From: Dehalococcoidia bacterium
GTDB taxonomy: Bacteria > Chloroflexota > Dehalococcoidia > E44-bin15
Direction: 5' to 3'
DNA length: 32,649 bases
Assembly (NCBI GenBank): GCA_035528575.1
Contig: DATKYK010000042.1
Coordinates: 1-32,649, forward strand
Part shown: positions 31,960 to 32,649 of the stretch, piece by piece
Layout of the letters: every line of letters starts with the position of its first letter
Position numbering within the stretch: the first letter of the stretch is position 1
Made by a program: the position numbers and the translations under genes
Notes under the pieces: generated by a model
Database searches by the model: none
Told to the model about the DNA's origin: nothing
Seen by the model: the letters and a program-made list of their open reading frames with translations, nothing else

Positions 31960-32265
31960 ACACCCCCCAGTTTATTAGTTATAACGAGTGTTACCGAGAA
32001 CCTTTAAAACGCCTGACCATATTCTCGCTTCTACCAAGTTATAATAAATTCGTTTCGGCAGACGAAAGTCGTTTGTCAGTAAAAACCAGTGACCTACCCT
32101 AAGTAATTGTACCACTTATACGGTGGGGTAATCGTCACAGGAAAAGCTTAATTTGATCTGCTAGCCAATTGGCTATTGGTGCCCCCAAAATTAATTGAAT
32201 AATTCGTAATGTGTATTTAAACACTATGAAAGAAGATGTCCTATTTGAGAAGACTCGCTCCCTCG
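31960..32265. other. AT-rich region between the epimerase gene and the argS remnant
   Basis: No gene or strong structure is seen. It includes the upstream region of the epimerase gene on the minus strand. The stretch is low in GC compared with the fragments at the right edge. Confidence 0.45.
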
Positions 32266-32376
32266 CTACATCTTCTCAGGGGCGCTCATACCCATTAGAC
32301 TAAGGGTGCGAGCGAGAACGATCCGGGCAGCCGCCACCAGCTTGAGGCGCGCGTGGGAACAGGTCTTCAAGGCCAT
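32266..32376 (-). pseudogene. argS: argS 3'-end remnant
   Basis: Read on the minus strand the frame ends SHARLKLVAAARIVLARTLS then LMGMSAPEKM and TAG. This is the conserved C-terminus of arginyl-tRNA synthetase (ARLKLVAA..VL...L.LMG.SAPE.M). Only about 30 codons are present. Upstream of them the sequence switches abruptly to a trpB2 N-terminus in a different frame. A full argS would be about 560 codons, so this copy is not functional. Confidence 0.7.
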
Positions 32377-32503
32377 GCGGCCCTACTGGATAACCTGTCC
32401 GGGGGCCTGTGGCCGGTGGCAACGAGAATGGAAGGTCGGGTATGATGTTGTACCACTCGGTCGGTATCTCTTTCTCGCTAAGGATAATCTTGCTGTCCCC
32501 AAT
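32354..32503 (-). pseudogene. TrpB2-type tryptophan synthase beta N-terminal remnant
   Basis: Minus-strand frame begins GDSKIILSEKEIPTEWYNII, then PDLPFSLPPATGPRTGYP and VGPHGLEDLFP. This is the distinctive N-terminus of TrpB2-type tryptophan synthase beta chains (SE.E.PT.WYNI.PDLP.PLPP). AAGGAGGT lies at 32507-32514, but the in-frame codon at the expected start is ATT rather than ATG. Homology stops after about 50 codons, exactly where argS sequence begins. The catalytic domain is absent. Confidence 0.7.
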
Positions 32504-32544
32504 AGCACCTCCTTATGGTTGTGCGTCACCTCAATACATTTTGC

Positions 32545-32649
32545 TCACAGGTGGGGCCGCTTTTCTATGTGGCCGATGTAATGGATGAGCTTCTCCGGCT
32601 CCACCGCAAATGGTCTGCTGAGCCGGCTGACCCGCCGCCGACCCCAGGT
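32545..32649 (-). CDS. C-terminal fragment of an unidentified protein, cut by window edge
   Basis: The open frame enters from the right edge and reads SRPFAVEPEKLIHYIGHIEK then RPHL and TGA. Regular charged/hydrophobic spacing suggests a real protein C-terminus. I do not recognise the family. It lies 30 bases upstream of the trpB2 ribosome site, so the two may once have been in one operon. It could be an intact gene end or another remnant. Confidence 0.35.
   Translation of the reverse strand, partial: TWGRRRVSRLSRPFAVEPEKLIHYIGHIEKRPHL

Noticed and set aside
31219-32007. Plus-strand frames opposite the epimerase gene
   Set aside because: They are antisense shadows of a gene with clear SDR motifs.

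Overview
The window looks like chromosomal DNA of an anaerobic bacterium, probably Chloroflexota of the Dehalococcoidia type. This rests on gene content: an EF-G2-like factor beside gatC/gatA, an Lrp/AsnC regulator paired with an aminotransferase, archaeal-type ATP-pyrophosphatases, a tungsten aldehyde-oxidoreductase module, and many palindromic intergenic repeats. No rRNA or tRNA was recognised, so the taxonomy is inference.

Left block (1-15.36 kb) is dense, GC-rich and mostly housekeeping. It starts with the minus-strand EF-G-like gene (3' end cut), then gatC-gatA, a 24-aa membrane peptide stop-start coupled to a pilin-like anchored protein, and a two-repeat PPC lipoprotein. A translationally coupled trio follows (DUF6504, methyltransferase, NDUFA9-type SDR), then Lrp/AsnC, and an aminotransferase with two tandem PP-loop ATPases coupled by overlapping starts. 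Next are minus-strand trpS and an inositol-monophosphatase-like gene, two tandem gamma-carbonic anhydrases, and a classical SDR with a strong terminator. Two copies of a 129-bp MITE-like element with terminal inverted repeats lie at 7804 and 14282.

Middle block (15.36-23.07 kb) holds a redox cassette: a 43-aa lipoprotein, a LUD/Fe-S/double-CCG fusion protein, an AOR-family tungsten enzyme and a four-cluster ferredoxin. A divergent two-gene ABC exporter follows. The 3' end of the 14510 SDR gene plus its terminator recurs in the same orientation at 20751 and 22845, so both cassettes sit between direct repeats. This is the most unusual architecture in the window.

Right block (23.07-32.65 kb) is AT-richer, sparse and looks like accessory or decaying DNA: RNase D, GIY-YIG, DUF3820, MaoC, an NTF2-like protein, a RibD/DHFR-like reductase, a four-helix membrane protein, a MutS-type ATPase and a 3beta-HSD-like epimerase. 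Between them are a dispersed intergenic repeat family, hairpins, and apparent remnants of DUF169, TetR, trpB2 and argS genes. At the right edge a trpB2 N-terminus is joined directly to an argS C-terminus, which is either a recombination scar or an assembly chimera.
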